Source of the DNA: Anabaena sp. UHCC 0187 | Lineage (GTDB): Bacteria > Cyanobacteriota > Cyanobacteriia > Cyanobacteriales > Nostocaceae | Length of the DNA stretch: 64,000 nucleotides | Direction of reading: 5' to 3' | Assembly: GCF_009712035.1 (NCBI RefSeq) | Contig: NZ_VILB01000014.1 | Coordinates: 150,086-214,085, forward strand | Shown here: piece by piece, positions 44,532-53,642 of the stretch | How the letters are laid out: each line of letters starts with the position of its first letter | Numbering within the stretch: the stretch's first letter is position 1 | Made by a program: the position numbers and the translations under genes | The notes under the pieces: model-generated | Databases searched by the model: none | What the model saw: the letters and a program-made list of their open reading frames with translations, nothing else | Told to the model about the DNA's origin: nothing

Positions 44532-45509
44532 TTAATTGCGATAACCAGACGCTGGATATGTAAGATTAGATGGTGTTGACTGATTAGGGGGTTGTATTCC
44601 ATATCCCACTGGAGCGCTGGGGTTAACAACTACTGGAGTCACAGACTGGACAGAATAGGGATTATTTGGTATGGCAGAATTGACTGGAGATACACCAGAT
44701 ATAGGTAATCCTCCGGTTTGTGAAGTCTGAACACTATTAATATTAGGGTAAAGATTGGGCTGTTGATTTGTAACGGTTGGTTGAATATATCCCATATTAT
44801 TACTAGGGAGTGAAACTGGATTGGGTAAGTTATTAGTTATAGGTATTGATGTGTTTGCACCATTGCTATAATTACTTGATTGTTTAATAGCTGTTTCTAA
44901 GGGATTGATTAAAACTGTACTTTCACTTCTTGAGTTTTGATCATTCAATGAAATATTAGTTAGTGCTGTGGTTCTTGGTAATGTAGTTAAAGGATTATAG
45001 CCTAAAAACTGACTATCAGAATCATTGCTACCGAACCGCAATAAATTGTCAGCTTGAGTTACGAAGGGGTTTTTCTCTATAGCTGGAGTAAAAGTTTTAG
45101 CGATATTACTCATATTTTTAGCTTGAGTATCCGCATTATTTTTCTTAATTACATCCTCTAAAAAGTTTTGATTATCTTTTGGAAGAGAAGGAGTTTGGGA
45201 ATTTATTAAACTGACTGATAACGCAGCTTGATCAAAATCATTTAACAACACTGGTAAATTATCAATATCTGCGGCAATAGTTTTATCTTCATCTGATAAT
45301 ATTGAATCAGATTCAATCACGGGTTTCTCTGGGGTAATTTTTGAATTTTGTTGCTGACTCAGATCATCAGATTTTAATAAGTATCCCCAACTAATCATAC
45401 CTACTAACAACATGAAAATACTTATTCCCCAAAAAGCCGATTGGCGGAAAAAAGATAACCTAGCTTGGAGGTAGCGTAAGTACGCGGGAGGATAGGGACG
45501 TTTTGACAT
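44532..45509 (-). CDS. Conserved hypothetical membrane-anchored protein
   Basis: A protein of about 325 residues with one hydrophobic segment near the N-terminus (FWGISIFMLLVGMISWGYLL) and a long, Ser/Asn/Gln/Pro-rich, probably disordered remainder with repeated P-N-S motifs. The KRPYPPAYLRYLQARLSFFRQS start is a recognisable cyanobacterial pattern with no known function. I use the ATG at 45507-45509; longer in-frame starts exist to 45611. It lies directly downstream of lptF on the same strand. Confidence 0.65.
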   Translation of the reverse strand: MSKRPYPPAYLRYLQARLSFFRQSAFWGISIFMLLVGMISWGYLLKSDDLSQQQNSKITPEKPVIESDSILSDEDKTIAADIDNLPVLLNDFDQAALSVSLINSQTPSLPKDNQNFLEDVIKKNNADTQAKNMSNIAKTFTPAIEKNPFVTQADNLLRFGSNDSDSQFLGYNPLTTLPRTTALTNISLNDQNSRSESTVLINPLETAIKQSSNYSNGANTSIPITNNLPNPVSLPSNNMGYIQPTVTNQQPNLYPNINSVQTSQTGGLPISGVSPVNSAIPNNPYSVQSVTPVVVNPSAPVGYGIQPPNQSTPSNLTYPASGYRN

Positions 45510-45620
45510 AATCAGGTTATAGCTAATGGGTATTGGCACTCTCCAACTTGCTAATTTAATCCTAAGCTTTTCGGCTAGATTAGTCATTAGGAATACAGTA
45601 TTCTTATTCAAAAATTTACA

Positions 45621-46796
45621 TTACCTCTGGGCTACTCGTATTAATAAGAATAAGCCTGTTACCAATCCAAACAAGTTGGGCAACCAAGCACCAACTAATG
45701 GAGAAAATATACCAGCTTGTGCTAAAGCTCCAGAAACAGATAGTAGTAAGTAATAACTGAAAATCACAATCACACTAATACCAAAACTTGTCCCTCTCCC
45801 AGTGCGTTGAGGGATGCTACCCATAACTGAACCAACTAAGCCAAAAATTACACAGACAAAGGGAAAGGCGATTTTTTGCTGAATTCGTACTTGTAGTTTA
45901 CGAATTTTTTGCACATTACCACCCAGACGTTCTATTTCTAGTTGTTCTAGGGCTTGGGAAATATTCATTTCCCCATAATCTCTGTTATTTTCAGCTAAGG
46001 TTAAGGGGGTACGAGGGAGTTGTAATTGCTGATGTTCAAATCGTAAAATATTCCGATATGAGCGATCAGTTGCTACTAAATAGATAGTACCATTGTAAAA
46101 ATCCCAAACTTGTTTTTGACCGTTCCATTTAGCCGATTCAGAAACAACAATTTGATCAACTCCACCTCTAGAACGATCTATAATTGTTAAACCTTTCATT
46201 TCTTTGCCATCAAATTGGTCGGCATAAAATAAGCGAGAAAGTAGTTTACTTTTGCTACCATCTGCTAGTTTAATTTCTCGATATTCAGGATAATAAATAT
46301 TTTGTTGTTTGAAGGAAGGTTGGTCTGATTTGAGGGCTTTTTGGAGGGTAATAGTGGCTTGATAATTTGCCGCAGGGGCAATTTGTTCATTAAATATATA
46401 AGTCATGATTGTAACTGCAAAACTTAAGACTACAGCAGTTAAAACCATGCGATAAACGCTGACTCCACACCCACGCAGAGCAATTAATTCACTTTCACTA
46501 GAAAGACGGCTATAGGTCATTAAAGTGGCTAACAAAGTGGACATGGGGAAGGAGTAAACCATGACATAAGGTAGCTTTAATAGGAAAATCTCTAAAGCAA
46601 TGTTGAGTGGTAGCCCAGATTCTACAACTTTTCGTAATAATTCAAATAAACTATCAATTGCTAAAACTACAGAAGTAAATGCACCAACACCAAATAAAAA
46701 TGGTGGAAGTAATTGGATTGCTAAGTAGCGATCCATGATCGAAAAGGAAAATATTGAAATTAAATTAGAGAAGGGTTTAAACTGTTTAGATATCAT
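45621..46796 (-). CDS. lptF: LptF/LptG-family lipopolysaccharide export permease
   Basis: A protein of about 391 residues with the permease layout: three helices in the N-terminal half (IMDRYLAIQLLPPFLFGVGAF), a periplasmic jellyroll domain in the middle, and three helices at the C-terminus (AFPFVCVIFGLVGSVMGS). It moves lipopolysaccharide from the inner membrane to the LptA bridge. Cyanobacteria usually have a single LptF/G-like permease. The ATG at 46794-46796 is preferred. It follows lptB on the same strand. Confidence 0.88.
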   Translation of the reverse strand: MISKQFKPFSNLISIFSFSIMDRYLAIQLLPPFLFGVGAFTSVVLAIDSLFELLRKVVESGLPLNIALEIFLLKLPYVMVYSFPMSTLLATLMTYSRLSSESELIALRGCGVSVYRMVLTAVVLSFAVTIMTYIFNEQIAPAANYQATITLQKALKSDQPSFKQQNIYYPEYREIKLADGSKSKLLSRLFYADQFDGKEMKGLTIIDRSRGGVDQIVVSESAKWNGQKQVWDFYNGTIYLVATDRSYRNILRFEHQQLQLPRTPLTLAENNRDYGEMNISQALEQLEIERLGGNVQKIRKLQVRIQQKIAFPFVCVIFGLVGSVMGSIPQRTGRGTSFGISVIVIFSYYLLLSVSGALAQAGIFSPLVGAWLPNLFGLVTGLFLLIRVAQR

Positions 46797-46921
46797 GATT
46801 ATGTTTCGCGCAAAGACGCGAAGGAGCAAAGGCGCAAAGTTTAATATTTTGATAGCTTGCGTGACGTAGGCATATTTTTAAATTTCATATTTTAATTCAT
46901 AAATGTCAATCTATAATGAGT
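46797..46921. repeat. Dispersed repeat between lptB and lptF
   Basis: A TTTCGCGCAAAGACGCGAAG segment at 46804-46823, continued by GAGCAAAGGCGCAAAG, is of the same family as the repeats around pntAB-pntB. A GCTTGCGTGACGTAGGCAT fragment follows. Confidence 0.75.
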
Positions 46922-47650
46922 TTAAACTGCGAAATTATCACCTAAATAGTATTGTCGTACCAAAGGGTTATGATAAAGTTCATCAGCATTACCAAAAGCG
47001 AGAATTTGCCCTTCGCGCATGATGTAAGCCCGATCTGTGATAGCGAGGGTTTCACGGACATTGTGATCTGTGATTAAAATGCCCATACCGCGATCGCGTA
47101 ATTGCCCGACAATTGCCTGAATCTCAGACACAGCAATGGGATCAACCCCGGCAAAAGGTTCATCTAAGAACAGGAATTTTGGTCCATCTTTACCTGCGGC
47201 TAAAGCTCTAGCTAATTCCGTGCGTCGTCGTTCACCTCCAGAAAGTTGAATACCTTTGCTGTGAGCCACCTTTTCTAAGCGAAATTCCCGCAATAAAGTA
47301 TGTAGTCGTTGTCCCCACTCCCTTCTGGGAACTTGAGTTTGCTCAAATACTAGCAGAATATTTTCTTGTACTGAAAGGTAACGAAATACACTAGCTTCTT
47401 GAGCTAAATAGCCAATACCTAATCTAGCCCGTTTGTGCATGGGAAAATTAGTAATATCAAAATTATCTAACCAGACTTTGCCCTGATTAGGTTTTTCTAA
47501 ACCTGTGGCAATATAGAATGTTGTTGTTTTCCCCGCACCATTGGGACCGAGTAAACCGACAACTTCTCCTTGGCCAACAGAAAGGCTCACGCGATTAACA
47601 ATTAATCGCTTACCGTAAGATTTGTGAATATTCTCTAAAACAATTTTCAC
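46922..47650 (-). CDS. lptB: Lipopolysaccharide export ATP-binding protein LptB
   Basis: A 242-residue ABC ATPase: Walker A GPNGAGKTT, Q-loop GIGYLAQEASVFRYL, signature LSGGERRRTELARAL, Walker B FLFLDEPFAGVDP and the switch histidine in ITDHNVRET. This YhbG/LptB pattern is clear. It powers LPS export with LptF/G and is placed between lptA and lptF. The start is GTG. The gene lies 26 bp after lptA. Confidence 0.95.
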   Translation of the reverse strand: MKIVLENIHKSYGKRLIVNRVSLSVGQGEVVGLLGPNGAGKTTTFYIATGLEKPNQGKVWLDNFDITNFPMHKRARLGIGYLAQEASVFRYLSVQENILLVFEQTQVPRREWGQRLHTLLREFRLEKVAHSKGIQLSGGERRRTELARALAAGKDGPKFLFLDEPFAGVDPIAVSEIQAIVGQLRDRGMGILITDHNVRETLAITDRAYIMREGQILAFGNADELYHNPLVRQYYLGDNFAV

Positions 47651-47676
47651 TATGGGGTTTTGTCTAGATGTAAATG

Positions 47677-48174
47677 CTAATTAGAACGCTTCAGGGCTGG
47701 GGTTTTTGGGGCTGGTTTAGTAGTTTGTTGACTGGGATTAGAATCCTCGATCATGTATACAGATTCTACCTGACGGTTAGATTGGGGTAAGGCGATAAAT
47801 TTACCTTCGTCAATTAAATAAGTAACTTTTTCAGCGCGAATACTATTGCTACCCTGTTGCAAAATGTACACATTGCCACTGAAATCAATCCGTCGTTCTT
47901 TACTAAAGTATTGTGCTTGTGCTGATGTGGCTTGAATTTGCCGAGCCGGATACACCATTTGCACATTACCGCGAGCAGTAATTACTTGGGTTTTAGCGTC
48001 ATATTCTTGGCTATCAGAGCGGATAGTCAGGGGACGATTTCCCTTAGCAGATTGGGCTGTAGCCGTTGGTATTGGGGTGGGAAATACTACTGCACCCACC
48101 AGGAAAATCGGTAGTACCAAGGCTAAACCTAGGCAGCTTATCTGTGATTTTAGCAATTGATAGCGAGGTAGCAT
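47677..48174 (-). CDS. lptA: LptA/OstA-like periplasmic protein
   Basis: A 165-residue exported protein with an N-terminal signal segment (LGLALVLPIFLVGAVVF) and the OstA/LptA repeat pattern: LTIRSDSQEYDAKTQVITARGNVQMVY, RRIDFSGNVYILQQGSNSIRAEKVTYLIDEGKF. It should form the beta-jellyroll bridge for lipopolysaccharide across the periplasm. It begins the lptA-lptB-lptF run. The C-terminus is a proline- and threonine-rich tail. Confidence 0.9.
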   Translation of the reverse strand: MLPRYQLLKSQISCLGLALVLPIFLVGAVVFPTPIPTATAQSAKGNRPLTIRSDSQEYDAKTQVITARGNVQMVYPARQIQATSAQAQYFSKERRIDFSGNVYILQQGSNSIRAEKVTYLIDEGKFIALPQSNRQVESVYMIEDSNPSQQTTKPAPKTPALKRSN

Positions 48175-48395
48175 AAAAATTAGGGAATAGGGAACGGGGA
48201 ACAGGGAACAGGAAATAGGGAAATAAAATATGAATCCTATAGCAAAAATGGACGGTTTTTTTTAACTTTAGTTTCGCTCTGCAAACCTTTGATCACAACT
48301 GGCAAAAATTTGTTGCTTGTTAATCAACTATCGAGTTTGACACACATACAAAAGATTAATCAAATTAATCACAAAAATCATCTAAATCCTAAAAA

Positions 48396-48788
48396 TCATA
48401 GTTTGGACAGGGAAATACTGGGTAAAAGCCGAGTTTGATTTTCCGTCAATTCACTCATTGCCATTGGTTCTAGGCTTTCTTGCTGTAGTGTTTTTAACAA
48501 ATCTACACTTTGAGTAAATAATTCTTCCACATTAATACCGCCGTAACTGGGTAAATAACGCCTCAGACGATTGCTACCTTCTCCTAAAAGAATCATTGCC
48601 CCTCTTTGGTTACGATTACCCAGATGATACAGTCCGACAGCAATTTGGAGAATACCTTGATAAAAAGTTTTATCTGGTTCGATACTATCGATCCAGAGTG
48701 CTTCGAGAATGTCATGACAAGCATAGAACTGTCCAGCATTGAACTGTTCTATGCCTTGCCAAAATTCTTCAGGCATGATTTCACTCAT
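48396..48788 (-). CDS. DUF309 domain protein
   Basis: A 130-residue all-helical protein of the DUF309 family: EEFWQGIEQFNAGQFYACHDILEALW, then FYQGILQIAVGLYHLGNRNQRGA. The HxxLExxW-like motif (HDILEALW) is typical and may bind metal. The function is unknown. Its ATG overlaps the ftrC stop by four bases, so the two are probably co-translated. Confidence 0.88.
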   Translation of the reverse strand: MSEIMPEEFWQGIEQFNAGQFYACHDILEALWIDSIEPDKTFYQGILQIAVGLYHLGNRNQRGAMILLGEGSNRLRRYLPSYGGINVEELFTQSVDLLKTLQQESLEPMAMSELTENQTRLLPSISLSKL

Positions 48789-49150
48789 CCCATACTATCC
48801 CGAACTTCTTTGATAGTGTCGAGAGAGATTTCTTGTTTGTCGCAGGAAAACTCATTATCAGGGGTGAGGAATAGCATACAGTGACATTCTTTGCGTTCGC
48901 GCATGGGTACGCAAGGACAGTTCCAAAAGGCGGCGCTAACTTCGGCTTCTTTATCTTCGTAGTGACGACAAGGACATAAAGGCGCACCGAGTTCGTCTTT
49001 GTGCTTGGCTAGTCCTTCGATGACAACTGCGGTAACGGAAGGTTCAGAACAGAAGTATGTTCCAGTCCGTTTGGCATATTGTTCGGAAAAATGCCGCATT
49101 GCTTCTAGGCTTTTATCGCTGGATTTTGAATTCACTTCTGATGTAACCAT
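48785..49150 (-). CDS. ftrC: Ferredoxin-thioredoxin reductase catalytic subunit
   Basis: A 121-residue FTR catalytic chain with the CPC, CPC and CHC cysteine motifs (LCPCRHY, NCPCVPM, CHCMLFL) and an upstream YFCSEPS cysteine. These cysteines hold the 4Fe-4S cluster and the redox-active disulphide that passes electrons from photosystem I ferredoxin to thioredoxins. The length is normal. The variable subunit gene is not in this window. Confidence 0.97.
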   Translation of the reverse strand: MVTSEVNSKSSDKSLEAMRHFSEQYAKRTGTYFCSEPSVTAVVIEGLAKHKDELGAPLCPCRHYEDKEAEVSAAFWNCPCVPMRERKECHCMLFLTPDNEFSCDKQEISLDTIKEVRDSMG

Positions 49151-49218
49151 TGGCTGTGCTGTTTATAAATTTAAATGTTTCTTTGCATTGTACATCACGC
49201 TCAGTGTGAGAAATCACC

Positions 49219-50376
49219 TCAAAATAAACTCAGAGCTTTTTGTAATTGAGGTTGTAGTTCTTGTTCGTTTTGGATGATGATACCGGGATATTCTCGATTA
49301 ATGACAGTTTCTGTGGGTGAAGCTGGATTTTGCCACAACACCCAACGACTACCCAGGGGTAAAGAAGATGTGGTGAAGGAGTTTTGTGTTAACCAAATTA
49401 AGGGACAGTTATCTGGTGGTAAACTGTTTTTTTCTGTAGGGTTGGTAGCTGCTAAGGTTTCCAGCACCGAGATATTGCCTGTAATTAAACCTGTGGCTGC
49501 TGTCCATAGTTGCACTTGCAGTTTTTGCTGTTGGGCATAAAAATACAAGGAGGCAGCGGCAATTACGGCTTGTTCAAATAATTCTTGTTCCCATTTGAAA
49601 GAACTATCTATGGCAATAATAAGTTCTTGTCCTCCGGTAATCACTTCCAATTCCCGAACTCGTAATTCTCCATAACGGGCGCTAGTCCGCCAATGAATTA
49701 ACCGAGTCGGATCACCTATGCGGTAGGGACGCAGCGATCGCACTAATCCCGTTGTGGCCATCTGTAAGGGTTTACCGCGAGGATCTCCCCGTTGGCTGTC
49801 ATCTTGTCCGATTTCATCAATTAAAGGGCAAGTGGTGAGGGGTAAGACGGTAGGATAAACTATTGCCCTAGCTTCACACTGACGGGGACGACGACACCAA
49901 AATAAACCCCAGGGCGCACCTGTGGCTAATTCTACTGTGTGCCAGCGATAAACTCCTCGCTGTTGGGTAGGGTGATAATAGATCCAGTGGTAACTATCCT
50001 GTGGTGGAATTGCTTCAATGCCTTGGTGGACTGGTTGACCAAGAATAAATGGGAGAATGTCCCTAACTTGCAATAAACTCCCAGGCTGTTTTCTGTGATT
50101 GTGAACTTCTATTTCAATTTTGAGATCATCACCGGCGGTGACTGGTTCTATAGGACGACGTTTGACAATTATACCCACCAGCGATCGCGGTGCCACAAAA
50201 CCGGATACACCCAAAAGAGCAAAACTGACTCCACTAATGACATATAGCCAGCCAGCCATGGTATTAATCCCTGCACCCAAATAACACACAGAAATTCCCG
50301 CTAACACCCAACCACCATAAGCAGGTGCAGCAGCATGGGTTTCCAGCCAATTGTTGATTTTTTTGGTAATTTTCAT
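49219..50376 (-). CDS. DUF58 domain protein
   Basis: A 385-residue protein with two hydrophobic segments near the N-terminus (about residues 20-65) and the DUF58 core, DPTRLIHWRTSARYGELRVRELE. A von-Willebrand-type fold follows (LIIAIDSSFKWE). Such proteins are often linked to MoxR ATPases, but none is adjacent here. Its role is unknown. Confidence 0.9.
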   Translation of the reverse strand: MKITKKINNWLETHAAAPAYGGWVLAGISVCYLGAGINTMAGWLYVISGVSFALLGVSGFVAPRSLVGIIVKRRPIEPVTAGDDLKIEIEVHNHRKQPGSLLQVRDILPFILGQPVHQGIEAIPPQDSYHWIYYHPTQQRGVYRWHTVELATGAPWGLFWCRRPRQCEARAIVYPTVLPLTTCPLIDEIGQDDSQRGDPRGKPLQMATTGLVRSLRPYRIGDPTRLIHWRTSARYGELRVRELEVITGGQELIIAIDSSFKWEQELFEQAVIAAASLYFYAQQQKLQVQLWTAATGLITGNISVLETLAATNPTEKNSLPPDNCPLIWLTQNSFTTSSLPLGSRWVLWQNPASPTETVINREYPGIIIQNEQELQPQLQKALSLF

Positions 50377-50543
50377 CTTTCTTTTTTAACTTAATTTGGG
50401 AAAGAGGGAACAGGGAACAGGCAAGAGGCAAAAGAGCATAAATTTGTTTAATAATGATTAAGGATTGCTATATATAAAAATTCCCTGTAATCTATTGCCA
50501 CTGACAACGGACAACTGACCACTGACAACCAACAACTAACAAT
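50377..50543. repeat. GGGAACAGG and CAACTGAC low-complexity repeats
   Basis: The spacer between the divergent DUF58 and mtnA genes holds AGGGAACAGGGAACAGG and ACAACTGACCACTGACAACC strings. The same kinds occur at about 24270-24358 and 48181-48230. Confidence 0.75.
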
Positions 50544-51602
50544 ATGGTTTATCCCGTTATTTGGCGCAATAATTCAGTCTCACTAATTGATCAAACTCGT
50601 CTACCTAATGAATATACAGTGGTGGAGATTCACCGCAGTGAAGATATGGCACAAGCCATTACAACTATGATTGTGAGAGGTGCGCCGGCGATTGGGGTGG
50701 CTGCGGCCTATGGAATGTATTTGGGTGCAAGGGAAATTGAAACAAGCGATAGCGAAGCGCTGCTGCAAGCAGATCGCCACGAGTTTTTAACTAAACTGGA
50801 AACAGTAGCTAATTTATTGCGTTCTACCCGTCCCACGGCGGTAAATTTGTTTTGGGCAATTGGCAGAATGATGCAAACGGCTTATGAAACCGTGGGAACA
50901 GTTGCCGAAATTCAACAAGCTCTTTTAGCAACTGCCCAAAAGATTAATGCCGAAGATTTGCAAACTTGTCAAGCTATCGGTGATCATGGTTTAGCCGCAT
51001 TACCGAAAAGCCCCGACAAACTAATTATACTCACTCATTGTAATGCTGGGGCTTTAGCCACCGCTGGTTATGGTACAGCTTTAGGTGTAGTGCGTTCTGC
51101 GTGGAAAGAAGGACGGTTGGCAAGAGTCTATGCAGATGAAACCCGTCCCCGGTTACAAGGGGCAAAACTCACCGCCTGGGAATGTGTCCAAGAAGGAATT
51201 CCGGTAACAGTAATTACCGATAATATGGCCGCCCACTGCATGAAACAAGGTTTAATTGATGCTGTAGTTGTGGGCGCTGATAGAATTGCCGCTAATGGTG
51301 ATGCTGCTAATAAAATCGGGACTTATAGTTTAGCTATTGTGGCCAAAGCCCATAATATTCCTTTCTTTGTAGCTGCACCTTTATCTACAGTAGATTTTCA
51401 ATTAACCGATGGTAGTCAAATTCCTATTGAAGAACGTCACCCAGCGGAAATATATCAAATAGGTGAAACTATCCTCACCCCTCCAGGTGTGGAATTTTAT
51501 AACCCGGCTTTTGATGTCACACCTGCGGATTTAATTACCGCCATTATTACGGAAAATGGTGCTTTTCCTCCTGGTGATTTATTAAAGGCTAAAGAAAAAT
51601 AA
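50544..51602 (+). CDS. mtnA: Methylthioribose-1-phosphate isomerase
   Basis: A 352-residue MtnA of the methionine salvage pathway, which isomerises 5-methylthioribose 1-phosphate to the ribulose form. The catalytic cysteine lies in [18 protein letters not shown] and the aspartate in [19 protein letters not shown]. Residues 70-77 (SEALLQAD) are encoded by a 24 bp insert at 50751-50774 placed inside a HIP1 octamer (GCGAT...CGCC). Removing it restores an uninterrupted family-like sequence, so it is an in-frame element insertion in a surface region. Function is probably kept. Confidence 0.95.
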   Translation: MVYPVIWRNNSVSLIDQTRLPNEYTVVEIHRSEDMAQAITTMIVRGAPAIGVAAAYGMYLGAREIETSDSEALLQADRHEFLTKLETVANLLRSTRPTAVNLFWAIGRMMQTAYETVGTVAEIQQALLATAQKINAEDLQTCQAIGDHGLAALPKSPDKLIILTHCNAGALATAGYGTALGVVRSAWKEGRLARVYADETRPRLQGAKLTAWECVQEGIPVTVITDNMAAHCMKQGLIDAVVVGADRIAANGDAANKIGTYSLAIVAKAHNIPFFVAAPLSTVDFQLTDGSQIPIEERHPAEIYQIGETILTPPGVEFYNPAFDVTPADLITAIITENGAFPPGDLLKAKEK

Positions 51603-51703
51603 ATACCTGCTTTTTTCTCGTTCCCATACTCTGTATGGGAATGAATTCTAGAACGCAGATAAACGCAGATAAACGCGGATGAAGAAATACAGATTAATTT
51701 TTT

Positions 51704-52912
51704 TTAATTTTTAATTCCTACCCATTGGGTAACAGGAGACATGGATTTCCAACCCAAAAATTTACCAATAGGTTCTGCGCGTTGAATAGCAATGCGGGTA
51801 AAGTTCCCTCCCACTTTTTCATACCATTGATATAATCTTTGTTCACCTTCCAAAGTCACAACATTAACCACCATTCTGCCTCCAGGAAGTAACACATTCC
51901 AACAATTTTCTAATATTTCCGGTGCTGTGACACCACCACCAATAAAAATCGCGTTTGGTGTGGGTAAATTCTGGATAACTTCTAAGGCTTTCCCGGCAAT
52001 AATTTGTAAATTCGGTGTTCCCAAAGCAGCGGCATTATCAGCTATATAATTTAGTCTAGTGGAATTTTGTTCAATAGCGATCGCTCGACATCTTCTATCA
52101 CTCCGCAACCATTCTATGGAAATAGAACCACAACCAGCCCCCAGATCCCAAAGCAATTCCCCCGGTAAAGGTGCTAAACTCGATAAAGTCACCGCTCGTA
52201 TTTCCCGTTTAGTTAATTGTCCATCATGATGAAAAGCATTATCAGGTAAACCGGGAAATCTTGATAAAGCGACTATTCCCTTATCTGGGACACATTCCAC
52301 AGCAATAGTATTTAAAGCCGCGATCTTTCTTTCTTGCCAATTAGCACAAATATCTGTTATAATACTTTCATTAATATTACCCATTTTTTCTAAAATGGTA
52401 ATTTGACTATTACCATAACCGCGACTTGTTAAAATTTCCGCCACATTAGCCGGAGTATTTTTTCCCGCACTTAAAATTAATAATTTCGCACCGGGATAAA
52501 TATAAGATTGCAGTAAAGAAACTGGACGACCACATAAACTTAAAGTTTCCACCTCTGTTAATGACCAACCTAGTCGAGAACAAGCCAGACTAAAAGCGGA
52601 AGGTGCGGGAATAATTGTAATTTCCGAAATATTAATATCTTTAAGAATAGTTGCACCCACACCATAACATAGAGGGTCGCCACTAGCTAAAATACAAACT
52701 GCTTCACCCCGATAACTGATAATTTCGGTTATAGAAGTTTGAAAAGGTGATTTCCAGGAAATTTTTTTGCGGTTGTCGTCAGCGGGTAACATAGAAAGAT
52801 GACGTTCCCCACCGAAAATAATTGTAGCTTTATCTAAACAAGAAACAGCTATGGGACTTAATCCCGCAATTCCATCTTCACCGATACCGATAATTGATAA
52901 CCATTTTTTCAT
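51704..52912 (-). CDS. cobL: Precorrin-6Y methyltransferase/decarboxylase (CobL, CbiE-CbiT fusion)
   Basis: A 402-residue bifunctional enzyme of corrin-ring synthesis. The N-terminal CbiE-type methylase (about 1-205) has WLSIIGIGEDGIAGLSP and ASGDPLCYGVGATI. The C-terminal CbiT-type methylase/decarboxylase (about 215-402) has GELLWDLGAGCGSISIEWL. It methylates C-5 and C-15 of the ring and removes the acetate carboxyl. The ATG at 52910-52912 is preferred to an upstream GTG. It is divergent from the riboswitch-controlled cobG-cobH-cobI-cobJ group. Confidence 0.93.
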   Translation of the reverse strand: MKKWLSIIGIGEDGIAGLSPIAVSCLDKATIIFGGERHLSMLPADDNRKKISWKSPFQTSITEIISYRGEAVCILASGDPLCYGVGATILKDINISEITIIPAPSAFSLACSRLGWSLTEVETLSLCGRPVSLLQSYIYPGAKLLILSAGKNTPANVAEILTSRGYGNSQITILEKMGNINESIITDICANWQERKIAALNTIAVECVPDKGIVALSRFPGLPDNAFHHDGQLTKREIRAVTLSSLAPLPGELLWDLGAGCGSISIEWLRSDRRCRAIAIEQNSTRLNYIADNAAALGTPNLQIIAGKALEVIQNLPTPNAIFIGGGVTAPEILENCWNVLLPGGRMVVNVVTLEGEQRLYQWYEKVGGNFTRIAIQRAEPIGKFLGWKSMSPVTQWVGIKN

Positions 52913-52921
52913 AATTTGCAC

Positions 52922-53469
52922 AAAAAGCTAAAATGGTGTAAGCTGAAAGCAGTAAAATTCACAAAAAAATTTTTATATCATTGAGTAATTTCTGGTGTGG
53001 GGTAGCGGTTCAGAAATGATTGTAAATGGGGATGTTTAAATTTTGTAGTTTGGGAATTTTTCCTAATATAAATTATATTAACTTGTCTGAATCAGGATGT
53101 CCAGGATGAAAGGATGAACAGGATGAAAACAGGGACTTTATTACCAATTACCCATTATTAGTCTCAACTAGATAACTAGTAACTTGAGTTATTAATAATA
53201 TTGATTATATAGCAATACCTTTGCCAAATTGAAAAAAGCCTTGATTCGTAGGTTAGTTTGCGTCAGCGTTGCAAAGCAATAGCAGGAAACTCAACAAATG
53301 CGTTGAGTTGTCAAGAAATGTCATAAAATGCAACAAATCTAATAACAATAGACAACATAAAAGTGACAAATAAAATCCTGTACATCCTAAAATCCTGGAT
53401 ATCCTGATTCAGACAATGTTTTTCCTAATTAATCAAAAAATACCATTTTGTGGTAAACTACTAAATCTT
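52922..53469. other. Intergenic region upstream of the cobalamin riboswitch
   Basis: About 550 bp without a gene. A TGAATCAGGATGTCCAGGATG repeat is near 53090-53110 and its inverted relative AATCCTGGATATCCTGATTC is near 53390-53409. A GTCAGCGTTGCAAAGCAATAGC-like element lies near 53260. The promoter of the cobG operon should be in the last part. Confidence 0.5.
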
Positions 53470-53589
53470 AGAGTTAGGAAACTTCGGTTCAATTCCGGGA
53501 CTGTGCCGCAACTGTAAAGCAATTTAAGATAATTGGAATTTGACTAAAAATCCCAAATCCAAAATTGAGTAAGTCAGAATGCTAACTCT
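53470..53589 (+). promoter_or_regulatory. Cobalamin riboswitch upstream of cobG
   Basis: The conserved parts of the B12 aptamer are present in order: TTAGGAAACTTCGG, TTCAATTCCGG, a CTGTGCCGCAACTGTAA core, a variable arm, and the B12 box AAGTCAGAATGCTAA near 53571-53585. The outer arms AGAGTTAG (53470-53477) and CTAACTCT (53582-53589) pair perfectly over eight bases. It precedes cobG by 53 bp, so cobalamin should repress the corrin genes downstream. This is a direct sequence match to the known element. Confidence 0.92.
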
Positions 53590-53642
53590 CAAGTGTTTAC
53601 TTCCGTTCTGTCTCTGCGTCACACAGAGAAGGAGTTATAATT

